This document shows positions 1 through 9,690 of a DNA stretch of 29,829 nt, one piece after another. The notes under the pieces are model-generated. The model did no database searches and had not been told where the DNA came from. It saw only the letters and a program-made list of their open reading frames with translations. Position 1 is the stretch's first letter, and every line of letters starts with the position of its first letter. The translations under genes and the position numbers were made by a program. Source of the DNA: Beroe ovata (Eukaryota; Ctenophora; Nuda; Beroida; Beroidae); assembly GCA_946803715.1 (NCBI GenBank), contig CAMPET010000104.1:110701-140529 (forward strand), written 5' to 3'.

Positions 1-33
<33 letters not shown>
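1..33. repeat. (AC)n microsatellite
   Basis: Uninterrupted AC dinucleotide run that begins at or before the left window edge. Confidence 0.97.
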
Positions 34-36
<3 letters not shown>

Positions 37-900
37 CACACATGACACAGGTGTGTAATTGTTATAACATGGGCAAATTGCCAAGTACACTATAAACACC
101 ATGAAGTGAACGAGTTCCTGAACTCTCCAAAATGTGAACACAAGCCCAGATTTCTCAGGTTCCTTATTAGTCCTTGTTAGTTCTCGCTTTTCCATTGTTT
201 TGGAAGTCGCTACATTCTCCTCAGGATAAGGGTTGGGCTTATAGAAGTGACGAGAACAAAAGAGTGCTAAAATGTAGAAATTACATCCCTTTGCCATATT
301 ATGTTCCTTAATTACAATATGACTTCGTGACATTAATAGTCAGATTACACACACTCTCCCTCCTAATGTATCCTTCTCAATGCTATTGTACAAAATCTTT
401 TAGGGGTCACTAGTCAGCGTTTAAACTTAAATCAATGAATGTATTTTACCTTTTTGAATCTGTATGAACGCTGTTCAAGAATGTATCATGAATACATGAA
501 TACATGAATGCATTGCAGGAATGAATTAAGATTTAGCGGTTTCTCATGGAATTATACTCAACAAACTCACGATATAGAATAGTCTATATGCGTATGTTGT
601 CGATAACTATTGAATTATAGACGCTTTAGCTGTAACAGGAAGTATGCTCCAGTTTATTACTCGGTGTATAAGACGTTGAGTACAATTATGTGTGTATACG
701 AGAATATGACGTGTTCCAATGGAGATGAAATCCTTCCGAAAAGTATATGATGATGAGAATGTAGATTTTCCGACCTACTTAGTTAAATTCAACTGCCGAT
801 AAACTAGATATTTAATCCGCATCGTAGAAAAAGCTCCAACCCATTTTCAAACACAAGAAAACTTTTCCTGCAAACAATTCCTTTATAACCCACTTTTGTA
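34..900. other. AT-rich non-genic stretch
   Basis: No exon with convincing splice sites or protein-like translation was found on either strand. A short imperfect direct repeat (ATGAATAC units) lies near 485-510. Confidence 0.5.
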
Positions 901-939
901 CATTATGGTTGTCTGGGAGAGACCTGTATCGAGGCTACG

Positions 940-1062
940 TACACTTGCCATTTATTCTGTGCCTTGGGGAAATTCCTCGGGAAACTTGGCGGAAAGCGCC
1001 CGGCGCGCCAGATGCCGCCCCACGCCACCCCGCCCTTGGCGAAGACATGAGCTATGGCGGTG
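940..1062. promoter_or_regulatory. GC- and CpG-rich block, possible promoter or 5' exon
   Basis: This block is much richer in G, C and CpG than its surroundings. A plus-strand frame stays open to a stop at 1154, and a GTGAGT donor-like site follows at 1155, but no phase-consistent coding exon ends at that donor. It could be a promoter or non-coding first exon of the proline-rich gene immediately downstream. This rests on composition and position only. Confidence 0.22.
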
Positions 1063-1263
1063 GAAGCGTGGATGATTCCCAATCAAAGTTATGCGGGTTG
1101 AAACACAATGAGGATTACTCCCCCCAGACACTTTTGAGGAGAGTACAATTTTGAGTGAGTGGGAACTGGGAGTGATGTTGAGTTTATAGTGAGGGGAGAG
1201 GAAGGGATCCTCTGTAATGATAGAAAATTGATTATTGAATACAACCATGCCCCCCATTTCAGC

Positions 1264-1627
1264 ACGTACAATGAAGAAGAAACGCGGCAGTATGAAGAAT
1301 GTCATGAGCCAACAACCGCCGCCCTCGGCCGCCGCCGCCGCTAACACGAGAGCAGTCCCCAACCCGCCACCCCCGGGCAGAGGGCCGCCCCGCACGGGCC
1401 CGCCACCTCCACCCGGACCACCTCCAGGGAGAGCTCCACCGCCGCCTAGCGGTATGCCACCACCACCTCCGCGTGGTGTGGCGCCTCCGCCTCCTGGCGG
1501 CAGGATGTCTGGCGGAAACTCTAGAGGGGGGCCGCCGCCTCGGGGGAGCGCCCCCCAACTGCCCCGCTCTCAACCCCCTCCCCCTCCGTCGCGGTCTAAC
1601 CCGCCCCCTCCCCCGCCCCCTAGATAA
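1264..1627 (+). CDS. Terminal exon encoding a proline-rich C-terminal tail
   Basis: A pyrimidine-rich acceptor (CCCCCCATTTCAG) ends at 1263, and a frame is open from there to a TAG at 1625-1627. It starts with a basic segment (MKKKRG context), then gives about 100 residues dominated by PPPP, GPPP, RGPP and GGR blocks and ends in a polyproline-arginine tail. GC content is far above the AT-rich flanks, which argues for coding use. Such tails occur in splicing factors and in WASP-family or other actin regulators and bind WW, SH3 or GYF domains. No folded domain is present, so I cannot name the gene. Its upstream exons were not found. Low-complexity GC-rich DNA keeps frames open easily, so confidence is moderate. 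Confidence 0.45.
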
Positions 1628-2830
1628 TTACCCGCGAAGTTCCTGTTTGTGTGTGTGTACAAGTTCGAGAGATTTGTTTCTAGATTTTATACGCCGTGTA
1701 TTCGTTGACGAGATCAAGTTATCATAGTCGAATCAAGTAATAATGATGAATACATTGATGCAGTGCCCATTGATGTTTTATATTGCTTGGTAATTTTTTG
1801 TGTAATCTTATGACGTAAATAATTATGATCAAGAAAGCGGTGAGTGTTTTCTCATGACATCAATATGAAGACGTGAAAGTTGACTGATTCAGAAGCGTGT
1901 CAGGGAGCCTAAATGACTTATGTTTTCAATGCACAGCTTATAACTGGAATTATTTCTATCGAATGAAGCAATTTTGAATAGATTTTAAGAATGAGAAATT
2001 TTTAATTAATAACTATTGTGGAAAATGATTTTTGTTGCAAATACTGTAGATTATTGTGAATTAAGTTCCTGAGCGAGCAATTTGTACTAGCAGAGTTTGC
2101 GATTTTGTTTACAGATATTATTTTCCGCGCACGTGAGATTTTATTGTTGTTTTGAAGCTTTGTACCAAAACGCGTTGAAGGAATTTGACTTTGTCGTGAC
2201 GTGCGTGCATCTTGTAGGATTTCACCCTACCCTTGCTTGCGGGATTCTATCCCTGGCAATCGTGCATCATATTCTATTCATCTAGTCTGAGGTGAAGCTG
2301 AAGGTCGTTGTAGGGGTTTTCCTTGTCTGGCGATGCTGGTGCTAGCCTCGAGAATAATTCCGCGCCGCGCGCGCGCAAAACGAAATTCTCGACAGGGTCT
2401 ATCATCGATCGACAAGGTTTTTTCCTACCGTCGATGCCGCGGCCGCGCAATAGTAACTCCGCCCGACGCGGGCAGAGAAAAATCTTGCATGGCGATGCTA
2501 GGCCCACGAAGCGCCGCGCGCAAAACCCTGGCTTATCGTACGCGTAGACAGGCAAGAAAAAATTTTACAATGATGGTTGAAGTTTCAAATATTCCGTGCT
2601 CATGCTGTGCATTGTGCAATTCCGAGTGCAGGTGGTTATCCCAAATCCGACAGAATCTTCCCTAAGAAAAAAAGGTATCAACATCCATTAACCCATTTCA
2701 TTGTTTCATTATTTCAAGTAGATGACAAGGTGGCTGAACTTTAACAGGTCATGCTGTTGTATAATTTTTCCCCTCACTTTGGGCTGTGCAAAGTTAAATT
2801 GTGGTGATGCAATCGGCTTAATCCTGTCAA
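1628..2830. other. Non-genic stretch with a CpG-rich island at about 2340-2530
   Basis: 1628-2300 is AT-rich and probably the 3' UTR and downstream DNA of the preceding exon. 2340-2530 is strongly CpG-rich, with GCGCGC alternations and two related segments (TGGCGATGCT context near 2328 and 2490) that suggest an old internal duplication. Frames through the island are open on both strands but read as arginine- and alanine-rich low complexity. I do not call a gene. The island could be a promoter or a repeat. Confidence 0.4.
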
Positions 2831-2840
2831 TATAAATACA

Positions 2841-2944
2841 ATGAGAGAGAGTTAGTTAATTCTCTTTTGACTCTGTTTACAAGTGAAAATACGTCTTTTC
2901 ACTTGTAAACAGAGTCAAAAGAGAATTAACTAACTCTCTCTCAT
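2841..2944. repeat. Perfect inverted repeat, 49-bp arms, 6-nt loop
   Basis: The left arm 2841-2889 and right arm 2896-2944 are exact reverse complements over 49 bases, separated by TACGTC at 2890-2895. Similar AATATAAATACA-type sequence lies just outside both sides (about 2829 and 2988). The hairpin is about 150 bases upstream of the MED21 start codon. A transcript would form a 49-bp perfect duplex. It could be a foldback element, a small-RNA precursor or a recent inverted duplication. Confidence 0.96.
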
Positions 2945-3090
2945 CGTAACTTATGCGACTCTTATTCAATCGTCCAATCCATGAACAATATAAATACATG
3001 TTTACTGTTTGTCAAGGTCTGTTGTCATTAAAGTATACCCTTTTTGCTATTCCATAGATGTCTATGAATTTACTCTAGGTCTAGGCCAAC

Positions 3091-3822
3091 ATGACAGACA
3101 GGATTACCCAGCTCCAAGAGGAAACCAACCTCTTGGCTGGTTACATGTGTGACTCAATTGGTGAGGCTAAATCCAAGAACTTATACATTCTCATTTCACA
3201 TTCGTGTGAACTTTTCAACCTATATGCAGTTTCCTTTCCTCAGGTGTTTTACAGAACTGTGGTGGAAACACAGAGAAGGGGAAGTCAGATATTGCCTTGT
3301 TTTCAAAGTTGATCTGTGATACAAGGAGCAATATTGACCTACTCATAGATTCTCTGCCCACTGTAAGTTTTCCCTAAATTTATGTTAACTATCTTGTAAG
3401 AAGACATATTGTTTGCTTTTCTCAATTCAGTTAATCAAAATTGAACACATCAATGAACCAAATTTCAGGATGATGTCTCAAGTTCTAGTCAATATAATCG
3501 CCTCGTGAAACTGCTCAAAGAAAATGAGGTAACTTAGATCTGTTAGATAACATAGAAGCGTCCTTTTATAGAACAAAATATATTTTATGTTCATTGATAT
3601 TGTGCTGTAAAAATATAATTCAAGATGTGCAGTGTTAGATAAGATGTACAGTGTCCATGGTTGACAGAATATTATGCAGTGCCAATTCAGGAAGCAGACA
3701 AAGAACTTGAAGCTACAAAGAAAGCAGCTGAGAGGCAGTTAGAGCTTATTAAAGCTGCTAGTGCTCATATAGCTTCCACTCAGCTTAAAATAAGGACAGA
3801 GTTATCATCAAACTTGGGCTGA
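3091..3822 (+). CDS. MED21: Mediator of RNA polymerase II transcription subunit 21
   Basis: MED21 is a small helical subunit of the Mediator middle module. It pairs with MED7 and helps link transcription factors to RNA polymerase II in the nucleus. I reconstruct four exons: 3091-3160, 3244-3362, 3469-3528 and 3691-3822. All have GT-AG borders and matching phases (1, 0, 0), giving 126 residues, slightly shorter than the human protein (about 144). The family start is clear (MTDRITQLQE, then CDSIGVLQNCG across the first splice). The core LLIDSLP motif ends exon 2, and exons 3-4 give the long coiled-coil tail with AHIASTQLK near the end. The start is the first ATG and fits the family N-terminus exactly. 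Introns are 83, 106 and 162 bases. The coiled-coil middle has diverged, but no expected block is missing. Confidence 0.94.
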
Positions 3823-4244
3823 GACTTTCAAATTTGAAAATTGGAAGCAAATGTCAATTGATAATTCACTAGACCATAGGTATGACATTCACATATTAAC
3901 TTGAGATATGAACAAAGCTTGGAATATTCGAGATAAGCGAGAAATACAGGAATATGATAACTGTTCTGAAACTAAAGCAAATCTTCTTGCAATCAGGAAC
4001 GATTCACAATCAGGAATGATTCACATAATTTATGCAGTTTTATAATTATAAAAAATTCGAGTTTGAATTACAGCATGAACAAAAATATGGGATTTTCACA
4101 AGAACTCTCCAAATTACGTCCCCGAATAATTTGTGGTAGGACGAAAATATGGGGAACTTTTCCCGAAAATCCCCAAATTTATCCCCCATAAATATGTCTC
4201 CTACGGTAGGCAATGTCCGTGGTAGCGCTTGTGTCACGTGCCAG

Positions 4245-4376
4245 TGACGGCTTCCTACTCTCGAGCAGTGAGCGAACACTTGACAAAGACCTGGTTAAAC
4301 AGTGCAAGTACCTGCTCCATAACCAGGCTATTCTGGATCGACAAGTTTCTCTGGAAGCAGGAAACTCCGTTTACCA
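4245..4376 (+). CDS. Orphan coding exon of an unknown gene
   Basis: Acceptor CCAG ends at 4244 and donor GTGAGT starts at 4377. Between them one frame is open and reads as ordinary mixed-charge protein (LDKDLVKQCKYLLHNQ, then ILDRQVSLEAGN), probably helical. It lies 420 bases after the MED21 stop. A possible last exon follows acceptor ACCAG near 5174 and would add about ten residues before a stop near 5204, but this is weak. No family is recognised. The 3' end of the exon and its donor are partly duplicated at about 4933-4960. Confidence 0.4.
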
Positions 4377-5085
4377 GTGAGTATATTTCGGCAACTATTG
4401 CAGATTCATGTTAGCACACCATCCCGTTCTTTTTTATTTTTTCCACCCAGCCTGGCCGCGAAGCGGCCTAAAAAGGCATAAGGTGGTTAGGAATTTGGAG
4501 ATTTTGGTAGTGGGGTTGGTAGGATGGTCGTATGCGTTGGTCCCTCCTTTATAAAAAATTTACCAGTTAATGATTAATGGTTTTGTGCGCGCGCGCGACC
4601 ATTTCAAAGTGTTGTCATACTCATAGAAACCACTCCGCACGCAATTGCATGCCAGTGCAATTTGCACTGCAAAGTAAACTAGATGACCAATTTTATGAAA
4701 TGCGCGGCGTCGTAGATTGGCCGTTGAAATAAGGCAAAAAAGATCGCGCAATTGGCAATGCGGCCCAATTACAAATTAGCCAGACCTTAAAATTTAAATT
4801 TTAACCTGATTGCTTTTAAGGGCTGGGAGTGGGTGGAAATATAACGCCCGCCTGTCGGGAATAACGGGCGTAATTCTTGTTCACAATCTCACTGCCATTC
4901 CAGTCACTCTGACAATAACAATCATAACACATGCAGGAAATTCCGTTTACCAGTGAGTAGCAAGTATATTTCGGCAACTATTGCAGATTCATGTTAGCAT
5001 ACCATCCCGTTCTTTTTTATTTTTCACAATCTCACTGCCATTCCACTCACACGAACAATGACAATCATAACACATGCTGGCACAC
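4357..5085. repeat. ~150 bp tandem duplication interrupted by an insertion
   Basis: The segment 4357-4440 (exon end, donor site and start of the intron) recurs at about 4935-5025. The segment at about 4881-4935 (TTCACAATCTCACTGCC context) recurs at about 5026-5085. Laid end to end this is a direct duplication of one ~150 bp unit whose first copy was later split. The copies differ by several substitutions and small indels, including a 5-base insertion after GTGAGTA. Confidence 0.8.
4440..4881. mobile_element. ~440 bp insertion with short inverted ends, MITE-like
   Basis: This block is absent from the second copy of the surrounding duplication, so it is a later insertion. Its left end TTTCCACCCA (4440-4449) is the reverse complement of TGGGTGGAAA at 4830-4839. 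Beyond that right inverted repeat a further ~40 bases, including an ACGCCCG/CGGGCGT stem, precede the resumption of duplicated sequence. There is no coding capacity. An alternating GCGCGCGCG run sits at about 4587. No clear target-site duplication was seen, so a non-autonomous DNA element is an inference. Confidence 0.45.
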
Positions 5086-5373
5086 ATCATTCCCGATAAA
5101 CATTTCGGATCTATGAATTTCTCTTGAAACTACGTGACTACTAATAATTTGGAGGCTGCTATTTCATTTACCAGGGGGGCAAATGTGATAGTTTATTACA
5201 ACTGATATCGATGGAACCGCCTACTGCTTCCGATAGTCTTATTACTGACGTTAGATCTGCTGATATTGCATAACTTGACAGTACTCAGAATTGCAATATA
5301 AATTTTTATTGGATTCCACGTCGCTAACTGCTGATCGCGCCATCACGAATGGTCCCATAAACCACCGAAATTA

Positions 5374-5559
5374 GTCACGTGACACCTACTATTTGCGTTG
5401 CGGTCATGTGACGAGGTGGCCAGGGACGGTTACACAGTATTGACATACTGGATCTCCCTGAATAGCAATATACGTGGATCACGTGACTTATATATACGTG
5501 GATCACGTGACTTATATATACGTGGGTCACGTGACTTATATATACGTGGGTCACGTGAT
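5374..5559. promoter_or_regulatory. Cluster of six CACGTG/CLEAR-like boxes
   Basis: GTCACGTGAC occurs at 5374-5383 and 5526-5535. One-mismatch forms are at 5403-5412 (GTCATGTGAC), 5478-5487 and 5502-5511 (ATCACGTGAC), and 5550-5559 (GTCACGTGAT). GTCACGTGAC is the palindromic CLEAR element bound by MiT/TFE bHLH-zip factors, and TCATGTG is the MITF M-box. The cluster ends 120 bases before the start codon of the small membrane protein. Four boxes sit inside a tandem repeat, so the number may partly reflect repeat growth. Function is inferred. Confidence 0.5.
5467..5559. repeat. 24-bp tandem repeat, about four copies
   Basis: The unit ATATACGTGGRTCACGTGAC plus TTAT repeats four times with a 24-base period and very few changes (GATCACG in units 1-2, GGTCACG in units 3-4). 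Each unit carries one CACGTG palindrome and a TATATA stretch. Confidence 0.95.
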
Positions 5560-5656
5560 CTCCTCGTAAAGCAGCCACTGCTCCACACTGCGCATTTCCT
5601 CCGTGCTTTCACCCCGAGTTAGTCACGCCTCCTGTCACAACTTTCTCCCCGAAGCA

Positions 5657-5683
5657 ATGGAAATCAGTGTTCTCGCTCGATGA
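5657..5683 (+). promoter_or_regulatory. Upstream ORF overlapping the main start codon
   Basis: An eight-codon frame (MEISVLAR, then TGA) ends in an ATGA overlap with the proposed main ATG at 5680. If both are in the mRNA, this stop-start arrangement could permit termination-reinitiation and limit translation of the small membrane protein. The transcription start is unknown. Confidence 0.35.
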
Positions 5684-6160
5684 AACTCACCATGAATTCA
5701 TCAGTATCGGATTTCAATGCTAAGCTCGATATCCGGACTATCCTACTTGTGATTTACACGATATTCATTCTTTTCCTACTCCTGCTCGGGTATTTCAGGT
5801 AATTTCTTATACTACGAACTTCATAGTGTTTTTAATATATATTGTTCATCACTCATGTTCCCCTAACTCTCTCTTCCTTCGATACCCCCACTCTGTGCTC
5901 TCCCGCACTGCTCCCCTCCCCATTCCCCTACTCCCCATTCCCCTACTCCCGCACTCCTCCCCACCCCCCACTCTTCACTCCCTCACTCCTCCCNCGTCAG
6001 TGTTGCGTGCTGCAACCCCTCCAACCCAACACCCGTACCCCCGGACGAGGAAAAACCGGAACCGGAAGAGAACGTCCTGATTGCCTGCGCAGAGAAGAGG
6101 TACACTCACATGGAGAAACAGAAGGAAGATCTCCTAAACCAGCCCAATATCTACAACTAG
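5680..6160 (+). CDS. Small single-pass membrane protein, 92 residues
   Basis: Two exons, 5680-5798 and 6001-6160, join through a split AG|T serine codon using donor GTAATT and a CAG acceptor that follows a long pyrimidine tract. The product has a short N-terminus with an N-glycosylation sequon (NSS, residues 6-8) and one strong hydrophobic helix at about residues 20-39 (ILLVIYTIFILFLLLLGYF). A Cys-Cys pair (43-44) just after it could be palmitoylated. A Pro/Glu-rich segment (VPPDEEKPEPEEN) and a charged helical tail ending QPNIYN complete it. A second in-frame ATG is at 5692. The tail reads as real protein and its frame is confirmed by the splice phase. No family is recognised. The upstream CACGTG cluster hints at a lysosomal or stress-linked role, but that is speculation. 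The N at 5994 lies in the intron. Confidence 0.68.
5870..5998 (+). repeat. CT/CCCC-rich minisatellite-like tract before an acceptor
   Basis: Degenerate CCCCTACTCC, CACTCCTCCC and similar units fill the last ~130 bases of the intron of the small membrane gene and run into the CAG acceptor at 6000. An ambiguous base (N) is at 5994. Confidence 0.75.
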
Positions 6161-6841
6161 AGTGGGGGCAAGGATTTGAGATTATTCGATCGATGATGAA
6201 ACATGGTAATTTGAGTCGGAAGTGGTGTATTGGTTTGTGGTATATAATGAATATATATTTTGTGGATGAGACATTTCGGCTCGTGCTAGCCCCAGTTGGA
6301 CTGACTCTCCATGGGCTGCCTACAAATGGTAAGGAGTGGGCTATATTTGATGTTCATGTCAGAAGTTGTCGAGACAGTGAACTACAGAAATCTGACAACT
6401 TTGCACCGATATTGACAGTCATATATTCAGTAAAAGGAAATTTTTCAGTAAGAGTAGGTATTGCAGACATTGAGAATTGTCATGCGTTGAATATTAGGCT
6501 GAGGGTAATCTGGGCGATTGTTTAAATGAAGTATGGATTATTCTGGATGTATTTATATTTTGTATGAATTTATGTTTATTGTTGTGTTATTGTACGAAAA
6601 TTGTCGTACAAAATATGTGAAGTGCTTGGTGAGCAATTAATAGTTCGAATCCTTGATAATAGCATGATCATTCGGAATACCTATATCCTGATTGAAATGT
6701 TCGATATGATAACTATCATATTTCCTGTGTACTCATAAACTGTTTCCTTGTACTTAATGTGATTGATAGCCCAGATAAGTAAGCGCGATATTTGCCAGGA
6801 AGCAGAAGGCAGCTCCAGAGGAAATTGAGATAATATCTAGT
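6161..6841. other. 3' UTR and intergenic DNA
   Basis: AT-rich. One frame stays open to 6525, but it merely runs on from the wrong frame of the preceding exon and has no protein-like features. No RNA gene or repeat was seen. Confidence 0.4.
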
Positions 6842-7118
6842 ACTGTCACACTGACACCACTTCGCTTTGACACCACACTCAATCACACTGACACCACTTC
6901 GCTTTGACACCGCACTTAATCACACTGACACCACTTTTGCTTGGCAATATTTCAATCCTGACACAAATTTTGACATCTAATTTTTGTTCTGATACTTCTT
7001 TGACACCATTCACTCACCCATTTGGCACCGTTTTCCCACTCCCTCTCACTCACCCATATTTTCTGAAAGGGTCGCCACTTCACTGGTTACCGTATTGACA
7101 CCACACTCTCAGTTTTCA
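6842..7118 (+). repeat. TGACACCACTT minisatellite array, degenerate
   Basis: Units such as CACTGACACCACTTCGCTT and TTGACACCACACT repeat from about 6847 to 6935 and again more loosely to 7112, with pyrimidine-rich CACTCACCC segments between. The same TGACACCAC core, in sense orientation, fills an intron of the GALNT-like gene far to the right. Here the array lies just upstream of the start codon of the 214-residue membrane protein on the same strand. Confidence 0.85.
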
Positions 7119-7170
7119 GAAAGGGTCACTGGTCAGTACTCTCCTCATCACTCCACTCCAATACCCTGTG

Positions 7171-8789
7171 ATGGAGGCGTACAGCCGTATATCCCAAATA
7201 GAGACCTGCTATGTGGATACGGTGGGGGAAGAAAAAATCAGGAAATCGGCATCATTCATCGTCAGCGCAAGTTAGTGCCCTTTTTCATTGAAATTTTAGT
7301 GCCCTTTTGGATGCATTTTGGGAGACTCCTGAATTACATATCTTGACGTAGAATATCAAGAAGTTTAGCTCAAATACACAAGTTGCTCAAATACACAAGT
7401 TGTACACAATTCGCTTTTTTCGAGGACGGTTTTTCGCGAATCATATTGTTTCCCCTTGACGCCATTCTCATCTCTCCTCCCACGCAGGTGAAATGTTGAG
7501 CAAGATCCTGGACTTACCATTCGATAAGAAGAGTGTGATCAGTTTTGGAGAAATTCCCCCGAGACGCAACATTTCGGAAATCTTGGAGAAGATCAAAGGG
7601 CAGCCGTTCGGGTTCTCTTCTAACGTGCTGAAGAAGAAAAGTAAGATCATAACGATCAAATCTGAATTTACCAACAATGATTATAGAAAAGGTTACGTAA
7701 TTACTGTTCGGAATTACCATCACAATATTTCGATCATGATGCTCATTGTGAAAATAATGAGTATTTTGAACGAAATATTTTGACTGGCTGAATCACAAAA
7801 CGCTACTTTTGCAATGCAACCTGTATCCTTAATAACGTCGTTTTTTGGATTAACACTAGCTGACAGGTTTTATTAACTTTCTATGGACATTGACTGTAAC
7901 CTATTTGACTGTAACCTATTCGACATGTAACCTATTTGACTGTAACCTATTTGACTGAAGCCTATTTGACATGTAACCTATTTGACATGTAATAAACAGT
8001 AATGAAAAGGCCCTATGCATCGTAGTGACGTTTGTGCACTACCAGAGACGGATATGATATAACCTTTGCCAATCAGAAAGCAATCTTGAGAGTTTTTCCT
8101 CTGAAAATAGTCCTCACAAAATAGTTCTGAGTTCTGACATTGATCGCTGTTGCCTGTTAGAAGGCTTCTGTTAATCACTACTCTTTCAGAAAGTATTGTA
8201 TTAGAATGGAGGGAGATAGCGTTGCTAGTTCCACTTACACTGATGGGATTCCTGAAGACGATTATCGCGATTCAAGTTGGGGTGAGTAATGAGTTGAATA
8301 CGGAAAAGTTGGGGTTTAAGGTTAACATCAAGTTATTACGAAAATGTGCTGGTCACATTTTTCATCCATTGTTAGTAAACTGGCTGGAACGCGCGAAATT
8401 GTTTTTATCTGAATTTGCGCGCGCAATGCATGCAAATGGGCGCGCGCACGTACGATCTTTTTATTATTGGATCGCTCCTTGTTTTTAAGTTTGGCTGGAA
8501 ATGGATGATCGATGCAGTTTCACGCCTTTCCCTCCAACAGGGCATTCTCACCATCAGTACAAACTTCCTCTCAACAGCACTGGCATTCTACCTTGTCTTC
8601 ATCTGCGTACACAACCTCCTAACCCCCTCTCGCCTCATTATGTCCTCATTCCTCCTTCTAATCCTCACGTACGGGACGACAATGACGTCATTGATTTCCG
8701 TCCTGTTCAATGGTATATTCGCGCTGCTGACTTTGGCTAACGTGGCGTACTACTACTTGAAACCAGTGGAGTTTGTACAGAAAGTTTAG
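7171..8789 (+). CDS. Multi-pass membrane protein, 214 residues, unknown family
   Basis: Four exons, 7171-7270, 7488-7640, 8190-8281 and 8490-8789, have GT-AG borders and matching phases (1, 1, 0), giving 214 residues to a TAG at 8787-8789. Residues 1-85 are soluble and charged: MEAYSRISQIET, a middle block with SVISFGEIPPRRN, then a basic end of several lysines at the exon 2/3 join. Exon 3 gives the first hydrophobic segment (about 93-113, ALLVPLTLMGFL). Exon 4 gives about three more (near residues 133-155, 160-178 and 180-200) and a short tail ending in FVQKV. This layout suggests an ER or Golgi membrane protein with the N-terminus in the cytosol. I cannot assign a family. The ATG lies 60 bases after the TGACACCAC array, and an upstream exon is possible. 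Confidence 0.78.
7890..7992. repeat. Short tandem repeat, ~17-bp unit
   Basis: Variants of TGACTGTAACCTATT and TGACATGTAACCTATT repeat six to seven times inside the second intron of the 214-residue membrane protein gene. Confidence 0.92.
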
Positions 8790-9112
8790 AGAGGGGAAAG
8801 AAATGAAATCGGATTGAAAAAGAAAGGATTGTATAGCTAAAAAACGGAAACAAACAGAAAACTGGAGAACTTTTATACTTGAAATGGTGTTATTCAGTAG
8901 TCTCTGTAGGTGTTTATGTTTGAGGTTTATTATTATCCTTTGGGTTGATCCACTTTATCGTGTTCATGTGAGAAAATGTTTGGAAGTTCAATCTTATTAC
9001 GTTGATAATTCAATATTTAACGTTATTTATCATTTCGTTTATCATACTACTATTAACTGACATGGATTTTCTATCATATGGATTATTTGTAAAAGCTGTA
9101 TACTAAATATTT
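8790..9112. other. 3' flank, AT-rich
   Basis: Presumed 3' UTR and intergenic DNA of the membrane protein gene. No further feature seen. Confidence 0.4.
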
Positions 9113-9690
9113 GTGCTTGACACTAATAACAGATACAGTCGTCATTCAACATTCGTATCATCAAACGGAATTACAGCTATCAAGATAGTAGGATATCGAT
9201 ATTTATGCCCCCAAATTGCTCCCTGTAACGCAACAGATTGTAACTCAGATAATCACACTAGCATGGATTTAGTTTCTCTGAACTGTCCGCTGTCAGAATT
9301 CGTACGGGATGTTTTCCGGGATTGGTCCTATCAAGATGTGGTGAGTGATCATTTGAAATTCTCGGTGGAATGCTTATCATGTATGATTGAAAATGAACAA
9401 GCTTATTCTGTTGCAAACAGTTAATTATCACTTGAAGTGACACCTCTTCAGTCAAGTTACACTTGAGTCTTGACCCACTATGTGTATGACATCGAATTCA
9501 GACATATTTCAGTCTGTTTTCCAATTGCATGACAGCAAAGCTTATTGTACTGTGATGTGTGTAAATTAATCTTGTAGATTGCTTCAGACATGAGGACGGG
9601 AAATTAATCAAACATGTCTCATCCGAACACGTTCTTGACTGTTGTGATGAGCTGAGAAACGTGGTTCAGATGGAGCCTTCAAAGTTTTAA
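9113..9690 (+). other. Possible exons of an unknown gene
   Basis: A frame is open at 9113-9424 and contains a good donor (GTGAGTG) at about 9340, preceded by a Cys-containing stretch (LNCPLSEFVRDVF). A second candidate begins after acceptor TTGTAG at 9577 and reads CFRHEDGKLIKHV, continuing to a stop at 9690. The two pieces do not join in phase in that frame. Joined at phase 0 the second piece would add only nine residues. No family is recognised, so one or both may be chance. Confidence 0.2.

Noticed and set aside
952-1573. Minus-strand open frames over the proline-rich exon
   Set aside because: They are the GC-rich low-complexity shadow of the plus-strand frame (Arg/Trp/Gly runs) and lack splice context.
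2323-2665. Open frames over the CpG island on both strands
   Set aside because: Arg/Ala-rich low complexity on both strands. No acceptor, donor or start context favours one.
2841-2944. Rho-independent terminator
   Set aside because: Eukaryotic context, and arms far longer than a terminator stem.
5375-5622. Repetitive proteins (RGSRDLYI or SRDPRIYK repeats)
   Set aside because: Translations of the 24-bp tandem repeat, whose length is a multiple of three; not genes.
5842-6525. Long plus-strand frame through the pyrimidine tract
   Set aside because: Crosses an intron and reads the last exon in the wrong frame. Splice phase and protein quality favour the frame ending at 6160.
7890-7992. CRISPR array
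   Set aside because: Units are contiguous with no unique spacers, and the genome is eukaryotic.
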